Positions 10,601 to 19,123 of a stretch of 64,000 nt of DNA are shown here, one piece after another. The stretch lies in assembly GCF_023684385.1 (NCBI RefSeq), contig NZ_JAGSOJ010000001.1, forward strand, positions 827,136 to 891,135. Reading direction: 5' to 3'. Source of the stretch: Oceanirhabdus seepicola (GTDB lineage Bacteria; Bacillota; Clostridia; Clostridiales; Clostridiaceae). Made by a program: the position numbers and the translations under genes. Positions within the stretch are counted from its first letter, which is position 1. Each line of letters starts with the position of its first letter. The notes beneath the pieces are model-generated. The model was not told the DNA's origin. It was given only the letters and a program-made list of their open reading frames with translations, and did no database searches.

Positions 10601-10964
10601 TATCTTCTTCTGAGTACATACCTATATTTCCATTCTCTAACTCCACATAGTATGTATATAATCCATCTTCTCTTCCTTTTTTAGATACTATCCTTCCACC
10701 ATTGAAGTCACTTAATACAATCTTACTATTCTCCATTATTGAACATCTTCTTATTTCTTTTATTAAATATTCTTTTTTCGAATGAACATGGCTATAAATA
10801 ATTTCTGTACTAATATCACCTTCTATATTATGAAACTCTACTGTAACCATATTAAAATCATTATCTACGCTATCTATTTGCCCTGTTGCAAACATTCTTG
10901 GATATCTGTCATCTTCATAATCGATTGGACATCTTACATACATACCTTTTTTATATTTGCTCAT
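7617..10964 (-). CDS. dpdE: SNF2-family helicase, DpdE-like
   Basis: The product is a ~1115-residue SNF2/RapA-type translocase. An N-terminal small beta-rich region of ~100 residues precedes DEVGLGKT (Walker A, ~204-211), DETH (~290), LLLSATPIQ and the C-terminal RIGRLDRIGR (motif VI, ~690). A long helical insertion separates the two RecA lobes. Length and neighbours match DpdE, the SNF2-like member of Dpd restriction clusters. I place the start at 10964 (MSKYKK) because GGGAGTGGGAG precedes it at good spacing; an ATG ten codons upstream at 10994 has no ribosome site. It would act as a DNA translocase or remodeller during recognition or restriction; this is inferred from family. Confidence 0.75.
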   Translation of the reverse strand: MSKYKKGMYVRCPIDYEDDRYPRMFATGQIDSVDNDFNMVTVEFHNIEGDISTEIIYSHVHSKKEYLIKEIRRCSIMENSKIVLSDFNGGRIVSKKGREDGLYTYYVELENGNIGMYSEEDILAHFTRGEISPVIQMLDYEFHNSFWYEKRSLPSESMHIINNFAHGFNTLIGARAYLMTHQIDTIIRAICEEPCRFMLADEVGLGKTIEACVIMNGLKKKKHKFRTLIIAPNSLCRQWQNELDLKFWIEAKIIENPIDLEKEEILLLPLEEIRKYSIKDILKKKWDLCIVDETHRLVKMDSEYKIILEISKEITNILLLSATPIQERKEEFLSLLKLLNPKKYVNMSEIDFNSIYKKSQKIKSHISSMYGELDDFDEEVAEDILDELEEVSEILNDSIVNKLIKEIDIDSDDNGLEIIKIVLAYISENYQIENNIIRHRRAEIKDKLAERACTIIDYDMSGSELNYYERDTYEVLLNYIDVIQKNNIGYNVAEYVKILLSSMFSSPWALKDVISYRISLIEENKYSSFRNLQQNTVNAINKVLPSTKETESLMEVQRALRFWCRAAEDEFNKLEELYNDPDLINGRLIKMLDYIEEEYDNTKYVIFSSWTSTVEKTKSLLEEKYGKDAVAGFYSNMDEADLEKNVFKFQSKKECRFMVCDELGGEGRNFQIADKIIHVDIPFSPITLEQRIGRLDRIGRNKDNEVESIVMLSNDNVESDLFNLWDEGLNIFRESLSGMEIALEDIQNQITNALSKDINNSVGDILENIKLNSANMKKLVNKERHFDLARNLDRATEEKINKLIEKFDSSNGELMGRTMKNWAVASGFHADYENANNNDIILYKPQNVGIKSLKNTLFMLPDTREIIKRNKKNAGVFRGTFSRETAVKNEELIFFAPGETIFDSIMRNSQEGYRGRCCAVKLESNDIQWTGFVFKWNVKFNMDAILDKDINILEANKSQGYLPLEQITTIVKVTGNDDIDENIIKDMRLSNHIHIGKRHGETELVRTSKELDMSNLEYFMRKYPKAEWRSIVKESFDKAANEAKKKVIRSLDINKVRKDFEKVLNGKIASNIYFENNKIEIDKQEKLEKVLKSVEEGIKTAKLELDSVLYLWSER

Positions 10965-11014
10965 ATACTCCCACTCCCTATTAATCATAAGCATTATTAT
11001 CTTATGTCATTTAT

Positions 11015-12157
11015 CTATTGGACTATCTCAAAGTAAACATTGATATTATTTTCAACATTTATTATGTCAAATTTCATTATTCCTTCTTGATCCATGTATA
11101 TTTTAATTTGTATAACATCTCCTGTATAAAAACACGGATTGTACAATTTAAAAATATGATTTTTAAGCACTTCTTCACCGTATTTACCTTTTTGGGTTTC
11201 TATAAATTCTACATCTATACTCAGCTTTAAAGAAAACTTAATCCTAAACTCATATACTCTAGGATTATTTTCTAAATATACATTTCCATAGTCAATAATC
11301 TTAGCTTTAATATCTTCATATACAAAATAGACATTATTAAATACATATTTATCTTTAACTTTAGGATTTATATTTAATATTTTTATACCTTTCTCATCTT
11401 GTATAGTATTAGTTTTTATACTCACAATATCATTATACAACTTAATCACTGAGATTTTTTCTTTTATGTAAGAGTATTTGCGTGAAAATATATTCCTTAT
11501 GTACTGTATCTTAAAAGTTTCTCCAAATAACAATACTTTATCAATTAAATTACTATTAATTTTTTCAAATCTATCTATGTTTTCCTCTATATAATCTTCT
11601 ACATTATTTTGTTTAAATATCAAGTCATCGTAATCCGATTTGCTTATGTCTATTTTTTCACTTATATTATCTAAGCAAATATCGCAGTATATATTATCTT
11701 TTTCTATTAATTCTTTTCTTATACTTTCTGATTTATTTAGTATATATTTAATATTTTTTTTTACATCATCATTTGTTTCATCTTTAATCCTTATATTATA
11801 AATACTTTTTAAATCACTCTTATGTAAACACATTAGCAGCTTATTTAATTGCTCTCTGTTGTCATATTTGTCATTTAAATATTTAAGAATACAATTCGCT
11901 AATATTACATCTAATACTATACCTGAAATACTACTATCCTGTACCTTTAATTCCTCTCTTATTAAAATATTATCTAAGCTATCTGGTATTATATTAAATA
12001 AAGTTAAACTAAAATTTTCTTTATCATACTCTACTATCAGTATGTTTTCTTCTTCATATGTCCTTAATTTATTTTCATACTTATTTTGAAGATAGCTAAT
12101 TATTCCACTATATTTTCTATTTACATCATCTTTACCAATTGTTAATTTATCATTCAT
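11015..12157 (-). CDS. Unknown protein of the defence operon
   Basis: The product has 380 residues, is very rich in Ile, Asn, Lys and Asp, and matches no family I recognise. It has a YCDICLD segment near residue 160 whose two cysteines might bind metal. The C-terminal third is beta-rich (KIKIYMDQEG and similar strands). There is no signal peptide or membrane helix. AAAGGAATAAG precedes the ATG. It sits between the dual-OB-like gene and the SNF2 helicase, inside the operon, and therefore probably belongs to the system rather than being a passenger. Confidence 0.7.
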   Translation of the reverse strand: MNDKLTIGKDDVNRKYSGIISYLQNKYENKLRTYEEENILIVEYDKENFSLTLFNIIPDSLDNILIREELKVQDSSISGIVLDVILANCILKYLNDKYDNREQLNKLLMCLHKSDLKSIYNIRIKDETNDDVKKNIKYILNKSESIRKELIEKDNIYCDICLDNISEKIDISKSDYDDLIFKQNNVEDYIEENIDRFEKINSNLIDKVLLFGETFKIQYIRNIFSRKYSYIKEKISVIKLYNDIVSIKTNTIQDEKGIKILNINPKVKDKYVFNNVYFVYEDIKAKIIDYGNVYLENNPRVYEFRIKFSLKLSIDVEFIETQKGKYGEEVLKNHIFKLYNPCFYTGDVIQIKIYMDQEGIMKFDIINVENNINVYFEIVQ

Positions 12158-12172
12158 TAATCTTATTCCTTT

Positions 12173-12823
12173 CTAAAAATAATGAATTCCTGCTATCCAA
12201 TAGTTATCTCCCCTATAACTTATTTTCCTACTATAATAATTTTTTTGATTTTTATTGTCTATAAATCTATACATTATCAAATAAATTTCTTTATTTATAA
12301 ATAACTCCTCATACTGTTCTTTGCTTTTCTTTTCTATATCTTTCCCATATATATAATTCCAATATTTTATCCATCTATAATCCTTAATCTTTATATTCTT
12401 TTCTTCATCCGATCCATCATATACTGTAACTTTACTTCTAAATAAATCACGTTCATCAAATAAATTCCGTATATCATATATAGACTTTACCTTTGTAATA
12501 CAGTAATTTATATTTTGATTTCTTTTAAATACAGATAATTTAATTAAATCTCTATCTAAAATTTCTTTAAGTTGTCTTTTGTTATAGTTTTCTAATAAAA
12601 TCATGTCTCCATTTATCTCAAATAAGTTATCTTTTGCTATAACTTGTTCTGCTTGAGTAACAGCGCCTATATCCCATACAATGTGTTTATTTATATCCTT
12701 AAAATTCTCTTCATCTATATCTATACTTATGATTTTATTCTGCTCTATCCAATAAGCAATTATTTTATATTTATTATTCTTTGGACTCATTTCTGACATT
12801 GCTAATGTTAGTAATTTAGCCAT
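12173..12823 (-). CDS. Possible dual-OB-fold protein of the defence operon
   Basis: The product has 216 residues. The opening AKLLTLAMSE, the central KDYRWIKYW and the closing NYWIAGIHYF recall dual OB-domain proteins found next to helicases in bacterial defence islands. The match is by eye and weak. Such proteins are small, lack catalytic residues and could bind single-stranded nucleic acid. The gene overlaps the AddB-like gene by 8 bases and has a clear GGAGG site seven bases upstream of ATG. Its fixed place in the operon suggests a structural partner of the helicase-nuclease pair. Confidence 0.6.
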   Translation of the reverse strand: MAKLLTLAMSEMSPKNNKYKIIAYWIEQNKIISIDIDEENFKDINKHIVWDIGAVTQAEQVIAKDNLFEINGDMILLENYNKRQLKEILDRDLIKLSVFKRNQNINYCITKVKSIYDIRNLFDERDLFRSKVTVYDGSDEEKNIKIKDYRWIKYWNYIYGKDIEKKSKEQYEELFINKEIYLIMYRFIDNKNQKNYYSRKISYRGDNYWIAGIHYF

Positions 12824-15605
12824 GTATATCCTCCTCTAAAAATACCCTTGCACATTCTTCTCTATAACTACAGTACATACACCTATCTTTATCTATTTCA
12901 TATACACTATCATCATTTATTTTTATGAAATTTATAAGTTCTTGCTTATCTATATTGAATTGCTTATCATTGACTCCGTAACGATATCTTTCAAACCACC
13001 CTGAACCTCCTGCTATTTTTGCATGAATATACTTTTCTCTAATCGCTCTATACACCTCGTCATTAGTATTTATAGCTCTATTTTTAACCCACCCATTTAA
13101 AATGGAAATTATGCCATTTTGTATATCAATAAAGTCGGATTCCTTCCAAAAAGGGAACATCAACTTAAATACTTTTATAAAATCTTTAACATGTTCTTCA
13201 ATACTCTTTTTTAACCCCCCCTTACTATTTAGTTCTCTTATCTTAAATGCAACAACTAACTTTATATAATAACTTGCATGGAACTCACTATTAAACTGTT
13301 GATTATCATCTAAAATATACTCATATAAGTATCTAAAAGGACAGAACAAAAATGAATTCAAAATTTCTTCATCTATACAACTTGTATCTAATAACTTCTG
13401 GGCAATGTCCTCTTCAATTGAGTTAATACTATTATCTTGAGATGTTACTGAATACTTTGACTTACTTACTCCTAGCATACCTAATATGAAATATGGTTGA
13501 TTTTTTTCATCATTATTTTCTTCTATATAACTAATGTTCAATCTTTTATCTAAAAAATAAGTTCCATAGAACAACATGTATTTGAGAAAATTTCCATACT
13601 CTCTTTTACTATTAATAACTATTTCTATGGTTTTATTATTCTTATTAAATGTTGTTTCTTTTAAAGGCCATGGTAAAATATCATTACAAACCGTTGTAAA
13701 GTTATTATCAGACAACTCTGCATAGTGATAGTATGCAGCTCCTTTCCCCCAAGATTCTTTTCCCGTGTCATCTGCTAATAATACACCACCATCTATCTGC
13801 TCAAAATCCCTTACAATCCAATTAGCAGAATCATCATTTTGACTGGATTGTAAATAAAAATGTAATGTTTCCTTTATACTATCTATAGAAGATACTTGTT
13901 CTATACTAGTTCCTTTTAATTTTGTATATATCTGATTTACAAGGTTTACTTCTTCTTCTGTTGAATATTTCACTCCTTCTGTACGCTTCTTTATCATTTC
14001 AATTAAATTTGAATAATGTTCACCTACATTAACATCATTTTCTTCAAATAATGTTTCAGTTATTGATTTTAAATCCGAAATTATGGTCTTAAAATAATTT
14101 GCCTCTTCTATGCTTATACCATAAAAAGAAAATCTTCCAAAGGGTTTATACTTCTCCTCTTTTTCAATTCTTTCTAAATATTTAATTTGAACATCTATCC
14201 TATCTAAATATTCGTCTAAAGTCTTCAAATCACTAAAATATAACTTTACCTTCTCATATATCTCTAATGGGGTTAAATAACCTTTTTCATCCCATAAATT
14301 CACAGTTAAGCATTCTCTTAAGCTGGTTTCATTAACTATTATCTTATTTTCTTTCTTATCCCACATATTGTACAACCCTAATATAAATTGTCCTATTGGG
14401 TAAGAAAGAAAATGTTTCTCACCAAATTGCTCAGGAAAATATACTTTCAATAAATTATTGGCCTTTTCTCCACTTACTGCATAAAACTGTTCATTCATAT
14501 TGGCTAATATATTAGAAGGCCCCTTCCCATCGTTATTTAACTTTTTTGCTGCCTCATCATACTTCTTTGCTACATAATTAGTAAAACTAGTTATGTTATC
14601 AAATACTGTTATTTCTATATCTAATTCAGACAAATTAAAAAAATTACCTTCTATTACTTCACCAATGTTTTTTCCTAAGTTATTATATATATAGCCTGTG
14701 TCATATTCATATACTTCTCTATCTTCTTTACACCACTCATAAACCTTATCCCATGTTTTATACACCTGTTTATACTTTGGTAAATAATTAAACATAAAAA
14801 CTACTTCTATATCTAATTTATTTAAATCTCTTATTAACCTATAGATTAAAGGTGTAAACTGATGAACTCCATGTAAAACTACTTTGCTACAATCAATAGC
14901 GCTTAGATTTGTATCTTGGATTAAATTCTTATAGTGCAATATTCTATCCAATAATACTTTATCGTTATCTCTTTTAATTCCAAATGCCTTGTTCTTTTTC
15001 ATTGAAACATTTTGACTTAATTTCTTCAACTTTTGATCAGCTTTGCTTTTAATTTCATTTATATTATTATCACATTTATCGATACCTAACTCTTTTTTTA
15101 TATCATCTAACAGTATATTCATTAATGATGTTTTAATATTTTCTACATCTTTTTCATTTAATCTACTGAGCTTATTCCATCTATTATTACTCTTCAATTT
15201 TTCATAAATATCTAGTACTTTTTTCTCTTCATTAGATAAATTTTCTAAATTAATATCCTCATCTTTAATCTCACTTTCAAATAAAAACTTAAGAGACGCA
15301 TAAATATCTTTTCTATTAAAATCAAAAGTTTTTTTCATTTTATCATCTTCTAATGATCTAATTATATTGGTCATATCAATATACTGTTCTATATCATTTT
15401 GACTATCATCTTTCCACTCTTTATAAAATTGTTTTAGGAATCTATCAGCAGTACATAGAACATTAAATTCAGTTCTGCCATACTTATGTGATAAACCTTG
15501 TACTAATGTTTGAGATATACACAAATGCGGATATTTTTTTATTTCGTCCCAATAATCCATTTTATCTATACATCTCGGATCAGGATATGTCAAAATTCTA
15601 TTCAT
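12816..15605 (-). CDS. AddB-like protein with iron-sulfur cysteine pattern
   Basis: The protein has 929 residues. The middle has VVLHGVHQFTPLIYRLI, like the inactivated helicase half of AddB. Near the C-terminus FCPFRYLYEYIL is followed some 130 residues later by CMYCSYREEC. This one-plus-three cysteine spacing is that of the 4Fe-4S cluster in AddB and Cas4 nucleases. I could not pick out a canonical D-(ExK) nuclease motif between them, so the nuclease may be divergent or lost. The gene starts two bases after the NERD-UvrD gene, as addB and addA are paired. It probably forms a helicase-nuclease complex with that protein. It is not housekeeping AddB, given its position and divergence. Confidence 0.7.
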   Translation of the reverse strand: MNRILTYPDPRCIDKMDYWDEIKKYPHLCISQTLVQGLSHKYGRTEFNVLCTADRFLKQFYKEWKDDSQNDIEQYIDMTNIIRSLEDDKMKKTFDFNRKDIYASLKFLFESEIKDEDINLENLSNEEKKVLDIYEKLKSNNRWNKLSRLNEKDVENIKTSLMNILLDDIKKELGIDKCDNNINEIKSKADQKLKKLSQNVSMKKNKAFGIKRDNDKVLLDRILHYKNLIQDTNLSAIDCSKVVLHGVHQFTPLIYRLIRDLNKLDIEVVFMFNYLPKYKQVYKTWDKVYEWCKEDREVYEYDTGYIYNNLGKNIGEVIEGNFFNLSELDIEITVFDNITSFTNYVAKKYDEAAKKLNNDGKGPSNILANMNEQFYAVSGEKANNLLKVYFPEQFGEKHFLSYPIGQFILGLYNMWDKKENKIIVNETSLRECLTVNLWDEKGYLTPLEIYEKVKLYFSDLKTLDEYLDRIDVQIKYLERIEKEEKYKPFGRFSFYGISIEEANYFKTIISDLKSITETLFEENDVNVGEHYSNLIEMIKKRTEGVKYSTEEEVNLVNQIYTKLKGTSIEQVSSIDSIKETLHFYLQSSQNDDSANWIVRDFEQIDGGVLLADDTGKESWGKGAAYYHYAELSDNNFTTVCNDILPWPLKETTFNKNNKTIEIVINSKREYGNFLKYMLFYGTYFLDKRLNISYIEENNDEKNQPYFILGMLGVSKSKYSVTSQDNSINSIEEDIAQKLLDTSCIDEEILNSFLFCPFRYLYEYILDDNQQFNSEFHASYYIKLVVAFKIRELNSKGGLKKSIEEHVKDFIKVFKLMFPFWKESDFIDIQNGIISILNGWVKNRAINTNDEVYRAIREKYIHAKIAGGSGWFERYRYGVNDKQFNIDKQELINFIKINDDSVYEIDKDRCMYCSYREECARVFLEEDIHG

Positions 15606-15607
15606 TT

Positions 15608-18600
15608 CTAACGTTCTCCCCCTATTAGCTTTTGCCAGCTTTTATTTTTCTTAGTGTTACTAATATCGTTAAAATATATAAACTTTCTAATAGACCTTGT
15701 CATTGCAACATATAGTATTCTACATTCTTCATTCATTTTATATATATTTTCTGTCCTACTGTTATCTTTATAAATATCATTACGTATAGAAAGCTCACTT
15801 TCATTATTAGATTGAAATTCTATTTTATAACCTATTCTATTATCACATACAATTACTTCTACTCTTTCAGATTTTTTTCTCTCATTATTATCTTCTTGAA
15901 TATTCCCTTTAAACTCTTTGCTTTCTATATTTTTATAACATATAGGCATTATTACAACATCATATTCTAATCCCTTAGACTTGTGAACTGTGGTACATAT
16001 TACATCATTTGATACTTCTTCTATATTTAAGCTTTCTCTACTTTCAGCATTTACCTTTGTAACTATCATAATTTTTAAAAATTCTTCTAACTTATTTAAG
16101 GTTAAATAATCATCATTAAAACTATTGATTATAATCTCAATAAGAACTTCTAAATTTCTTTTATAGTAATTTTGCATATTAATCTTAGTATTTTGATCTA
16201 GAGCACTAATGCTATATATCTCCCATGGAAGGCATTGATTTATTAGCTCCCTTATTACCTTCATTATTGGTTGAAGTCTAAGATTTTTTAAGTGTTCTTC
16301 CCATTTTTCTATTGGACAATTTTTCAAGAAATATTTATATAACTTTTCTTTATCTCTAGCTAACGAATATATATCATGTTTTGGCATAGACTTACTAGTA
16401 TAACATGTATCATATATTCCAAATAAATATTTAGAGTCTTGATTATGCTTTAAAGCTAAAACCAACTTATATAAATCAATAGTAGGTTTTATTTGATATA
16501 AATCCCCTTGTCCTTCTACTCCTAGTGGTTTTTTATTTCTATCAAATATACCTTTTATTTTTTCAATATCATTATTTGTTCTAACTAATAATGCTATCTT
16601 TTCATCTTTCTTTAATATTTTTCTTTCTCTTTCAACACATTCTATTAGTTCATCTTCCCACTGCTTTTCATTTTCAAAATCAATTTTCTCAAAGTCTTTA
16701 TCCTCACTTGAATTTATATTTACCGTACCTATTAATTTATCTTCATTTGTATATGTTAAAGTCCTATTCAGACTCATTTTGTAAAATATAGGATCAAATT
16801 TATCTAATAAATCCTTATCTGTTCTATAGTTTTTTCTAAGTCTCTCCTTATTCCACTTATCTGAATCATCCTTCATTAAATGATTAAAAGCCTGATCTTC
16901 AGCACCCCTAAATCTATAAATACATTGCTTTATATCTCCTACTGTAAAAAATTTGAAACCAAACAATTTTTGAAATTTTTTCATTAAATCTATTTGCATA
17001 TTATCTGTATCTTGAAACTCATCTACAAATAAGTAATCTAATTCATAACTAGATTTTTCTATCTTATCTTCCTTTACCAATTCATTTATCTTTATTATCA
17101 TATTACTTAATCTTAGTGTACTTCTTTCATTGTTAAGTTCTATCAATTTTTCTTGAGCTTCTTTAACAACTTTAACTATTAGACTATGTATATCTTTATC
17201 TGTATCATAAATCTGATTTCCAAAATCATATCCATCTCTAAGATCAATATTCTTTTGTTCTATTTTATCTAATAATTTACCTAATAATTTTTTTAGTTCA
17301 TACATAGGTATACTTAATTTATCATCTATTACACTTCTACCTATTTCATCTATATACTTATTTAAAATTTCATTGATAATTTTATCTTTCTCATGCTTTC
17401 CTTGTTTAATGCTTATTTCTTTTCCTAATCCTAAATATGAAGAATACTTAGATATAATCTTCTTACATAAGGAATGTATTGTACATATTTTCATCTGTTC
17501 TATAGTTTCTATTATGCTAAAATTATATCTATCTCCTATTAATATGAAATAATTTTTAAAATGTTTCTTAAGTCTTTTTTTCATATTATCTGCAGCTTCA
17601 TTTGTAAATGTTATTAAGATTATTTTTTCTCTTAATTCATCTATAGTATATTTGTGTTTGTATATTAGGTAGCTTATTCTTCCTACCATAGAAAATGTTT
17701 TTCCGCTTCCTGCTCCTGCTCTAACACAAACATCTTTTTTAATTGGAGTATGCTCTACAATGTACTGATCTAAATTGAAACCACCACTATTATGAGCCCT
17801 TTCAAGATATTTTTTTTCCTCTTCACTAAATAAACCATCTAATATTTCAAACTCTTCTTCTATATTATCCAATATGTATATAAAACTAAGATTAAAAATC
17901 CGCTCTTCATATAGCCCTTTAGATTCATTAAATATATTAAAATCATCATACTTTTGTAAGTACCCTGTTTTTTTATGTGTCATCATCTTTAAATGTTGAA
18001 GGACATTGTAATTGTTAGATATTATATATACTTTTGTCCCTTTTTTCCATATATCAATTATATCTGCAAATATACATTTTAGCTCATCAACATTTTTTTC
18101 ATCTTTAATATACTTAACTATTGAATATACTCTTTTATCACTAATAGAGGCTACTCTACATTGATCATTTTTATTTTGGGCAGGTTTTAGTAATTCCTCT
18201 ATATTTTCAATTGATTTTGTTGTACTCATTTGCATACTATTCATTATCATCTCGTCACTTTCATATAATCTTCTTATATTCTGAACTAAATTATCATCTA
18301 GCTCATCAGCTCTAACATTATTCTTCATAAACTCAAAAGCTTTATTTAGCTTATTCAATAATGTCTCTTTATTTAATAAGTCATCTTGCAAAATAGTAAG
18401 TTCCTCTTTAGATATAATATCTAATCTTTTCTCTTTATACTGCTTTAAAGATATAAATGGATAACATACTATTCCTAATACCAATGGATTCCTATTAAAT
18501 TTCTCTTTTAATAAATTAACCATATTAAATTTATAACTGTTAGCTTGTTTAAATGGAGAGCCCCATTCTTTCACATTATTTAAATTATCTCTGTACTTAA

Positions 18601-18829
18601 TAGTTTCATTATCTTCTACACTTACTATTTGTACACTTTCCCAACCTTTAACTTCTATAATAAATATAGCTTTATTCTTTTCTAGTACACAAAAGTCAAA
18701 TTCAGTTCCAGTTACTGTATAGTTATAATATGTAATATAGTTGTCTTCTAAAAAGTTAGATAATTTGTTGTATACTTCTTTTTCAGCTTTATTTTCTATT
18801 TTAGGATTTTTAGGATAAATTATTGACAT
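15608..18829 (-). CDS. NERD nuclease-UvrD/AddA-like helicase fusion
   Basis: The protein has 1073 residues. The N-terminal ~150 residues look like a NERD domain with D45 and an E59-V-K61 pair, the PD-(D/E)XK arrangement. A UvrD/Rep superfamily 1 helicase follows: GAGSGKT (~370-376), LFVDEFQDTD (motif II), GDIKQCIYRFRGAE (motif III), TVHKSKGLEYD (motif V) and LYVAMTRS (motif VI). It would unwind and perhaps cut DNA. It is the first gene of the nine-gene operon. The 294 bases upstream hold the dptH terminator and an AT-rich region where its promoter should lie. The ribosome site (AGTGAT) is weak. Pairing with the AddB-like gene suggests an AddAB-style resection machine recruited to defence. Confidence 0.8.
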   Translation of the reverse strand: MSIIYPKNPKIENKAEKEVYNKLSNFLEDNYITYYNYTVTGTEFDFCVLEKNKAIFIIEVKGWESVQIVSVEDNETIKYRDNLNNVKEWGSPFKQANSYKFNMVNLLKEKFNRNPLVLGIVCYPFISLKQYKEKRLDIISKEELTILQDDLLNKETLLNKLNKAFEFMKNNVRADELDDNLVQNIRRLYESDEMIMNSMQMSTTKSIENIEELLKPAQNKNDQCRVASISDKRVYSIVKYIKDEKNVDELKCIFADIIDIWKKGTKVYIISNNYNVLQHLKMMTHKKTGYLQKYDDFNIFNESKGLYEERIFNLSFIYILDNIEEEFEILDGLFSEEEKKYLERAHNSGGFNLDQYIVEHTPIKKDVCVRAGAGSGKTFSMVGRISYLIYKHKYTIDELREKIILITFTNEAADNMKKRLKKHFKNYFILIGDRYNFSIIETIEQMKICTIHSLCKKIISKYSSYLGLGKEISIKQGKHEKDKIINEILNKYIDEIGRSVIDDKLSIPMYELKKLLGKLLDKIEQKNIDLRDGYDFGNQIYDTDKDIHSLIVKVVKEAQEKLIELNNERSTLRLSNMIIKINELVKEDKIEKSSYELDYLFVDEFQDTDNMQIDLMKKFQKLFGFKFFTVGDIKQCIYRFRGAEDQAFNHLMKDDSDKWNKERLRKNYRTDKDLLDKFDPIFYKMSLNRTLTYTNEDKLIGTVNINSSEDKDFEKIDFENEKQWEDELIECVERERKILKKDEKIALLVRTNNDIEKIKGIFDRNKKPLGVEGQGDLYQIKPTIDLYKLVLALKHNQDSKYLFGIYDTCYTSKSMPKHDIYSLARDKEKLYKYFLKNCPIEKWEEHLKNLRLQPIMKVIRELINQCLPWEIYSISALDQNTKINMQNYYKRNLEVLIEIIINSFNDDYLTLNKLEEFLKIMIVTKVNAESRESLNIEEVSNDVICTTVHKSKGLEYDVVIMPICYKNIESKEFKGNIQEDNNERKKSERVEVIVCDNRIGYKIEFQSNNESELSIRNDIYKDNSRTENIYKMNEECRILYVAMTRSIRKFIYFNDISNTKKNKSWQKLIGGER

Positions 18830-19070
18830 AATATCACTACTTTCTTTTGACGTAATTTTACAATTTATATTATTACCATTTAATTTAAAATTAATATCCT
18901 TATATAAAATTCACCATATTTGTATTGTTAAATTAACATTTGTCGTACTTTTTTTAAGATTAATTCTAGTATCAATAAATAAATTCAACTAAAATAATCT
19001 ATACTTTACTTAATTGAAAAATTATACTTACTGATAAACATATAAAACTATATAAAAAATAAAATTTTTA

Positions 19071-19110
19071 ATAAGCCTGGTAAATAATTAAATATTTTTA
19101 CCAGGCTTAT
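19071..19110 (-). terminator. Terminator after dptH
   Basis: A perfect 14-base stem is formed by ATAAGCCTGGTAAA (19071-19084) and its complement (19097-19110), with an A/T loop. It is followed on the - strand by a T-rich tail. It separates the dptFGH unit from the nine-gene operon. Confidence 0.8.
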
Positions 19111-19123
19111 CCAAATCATTTCA

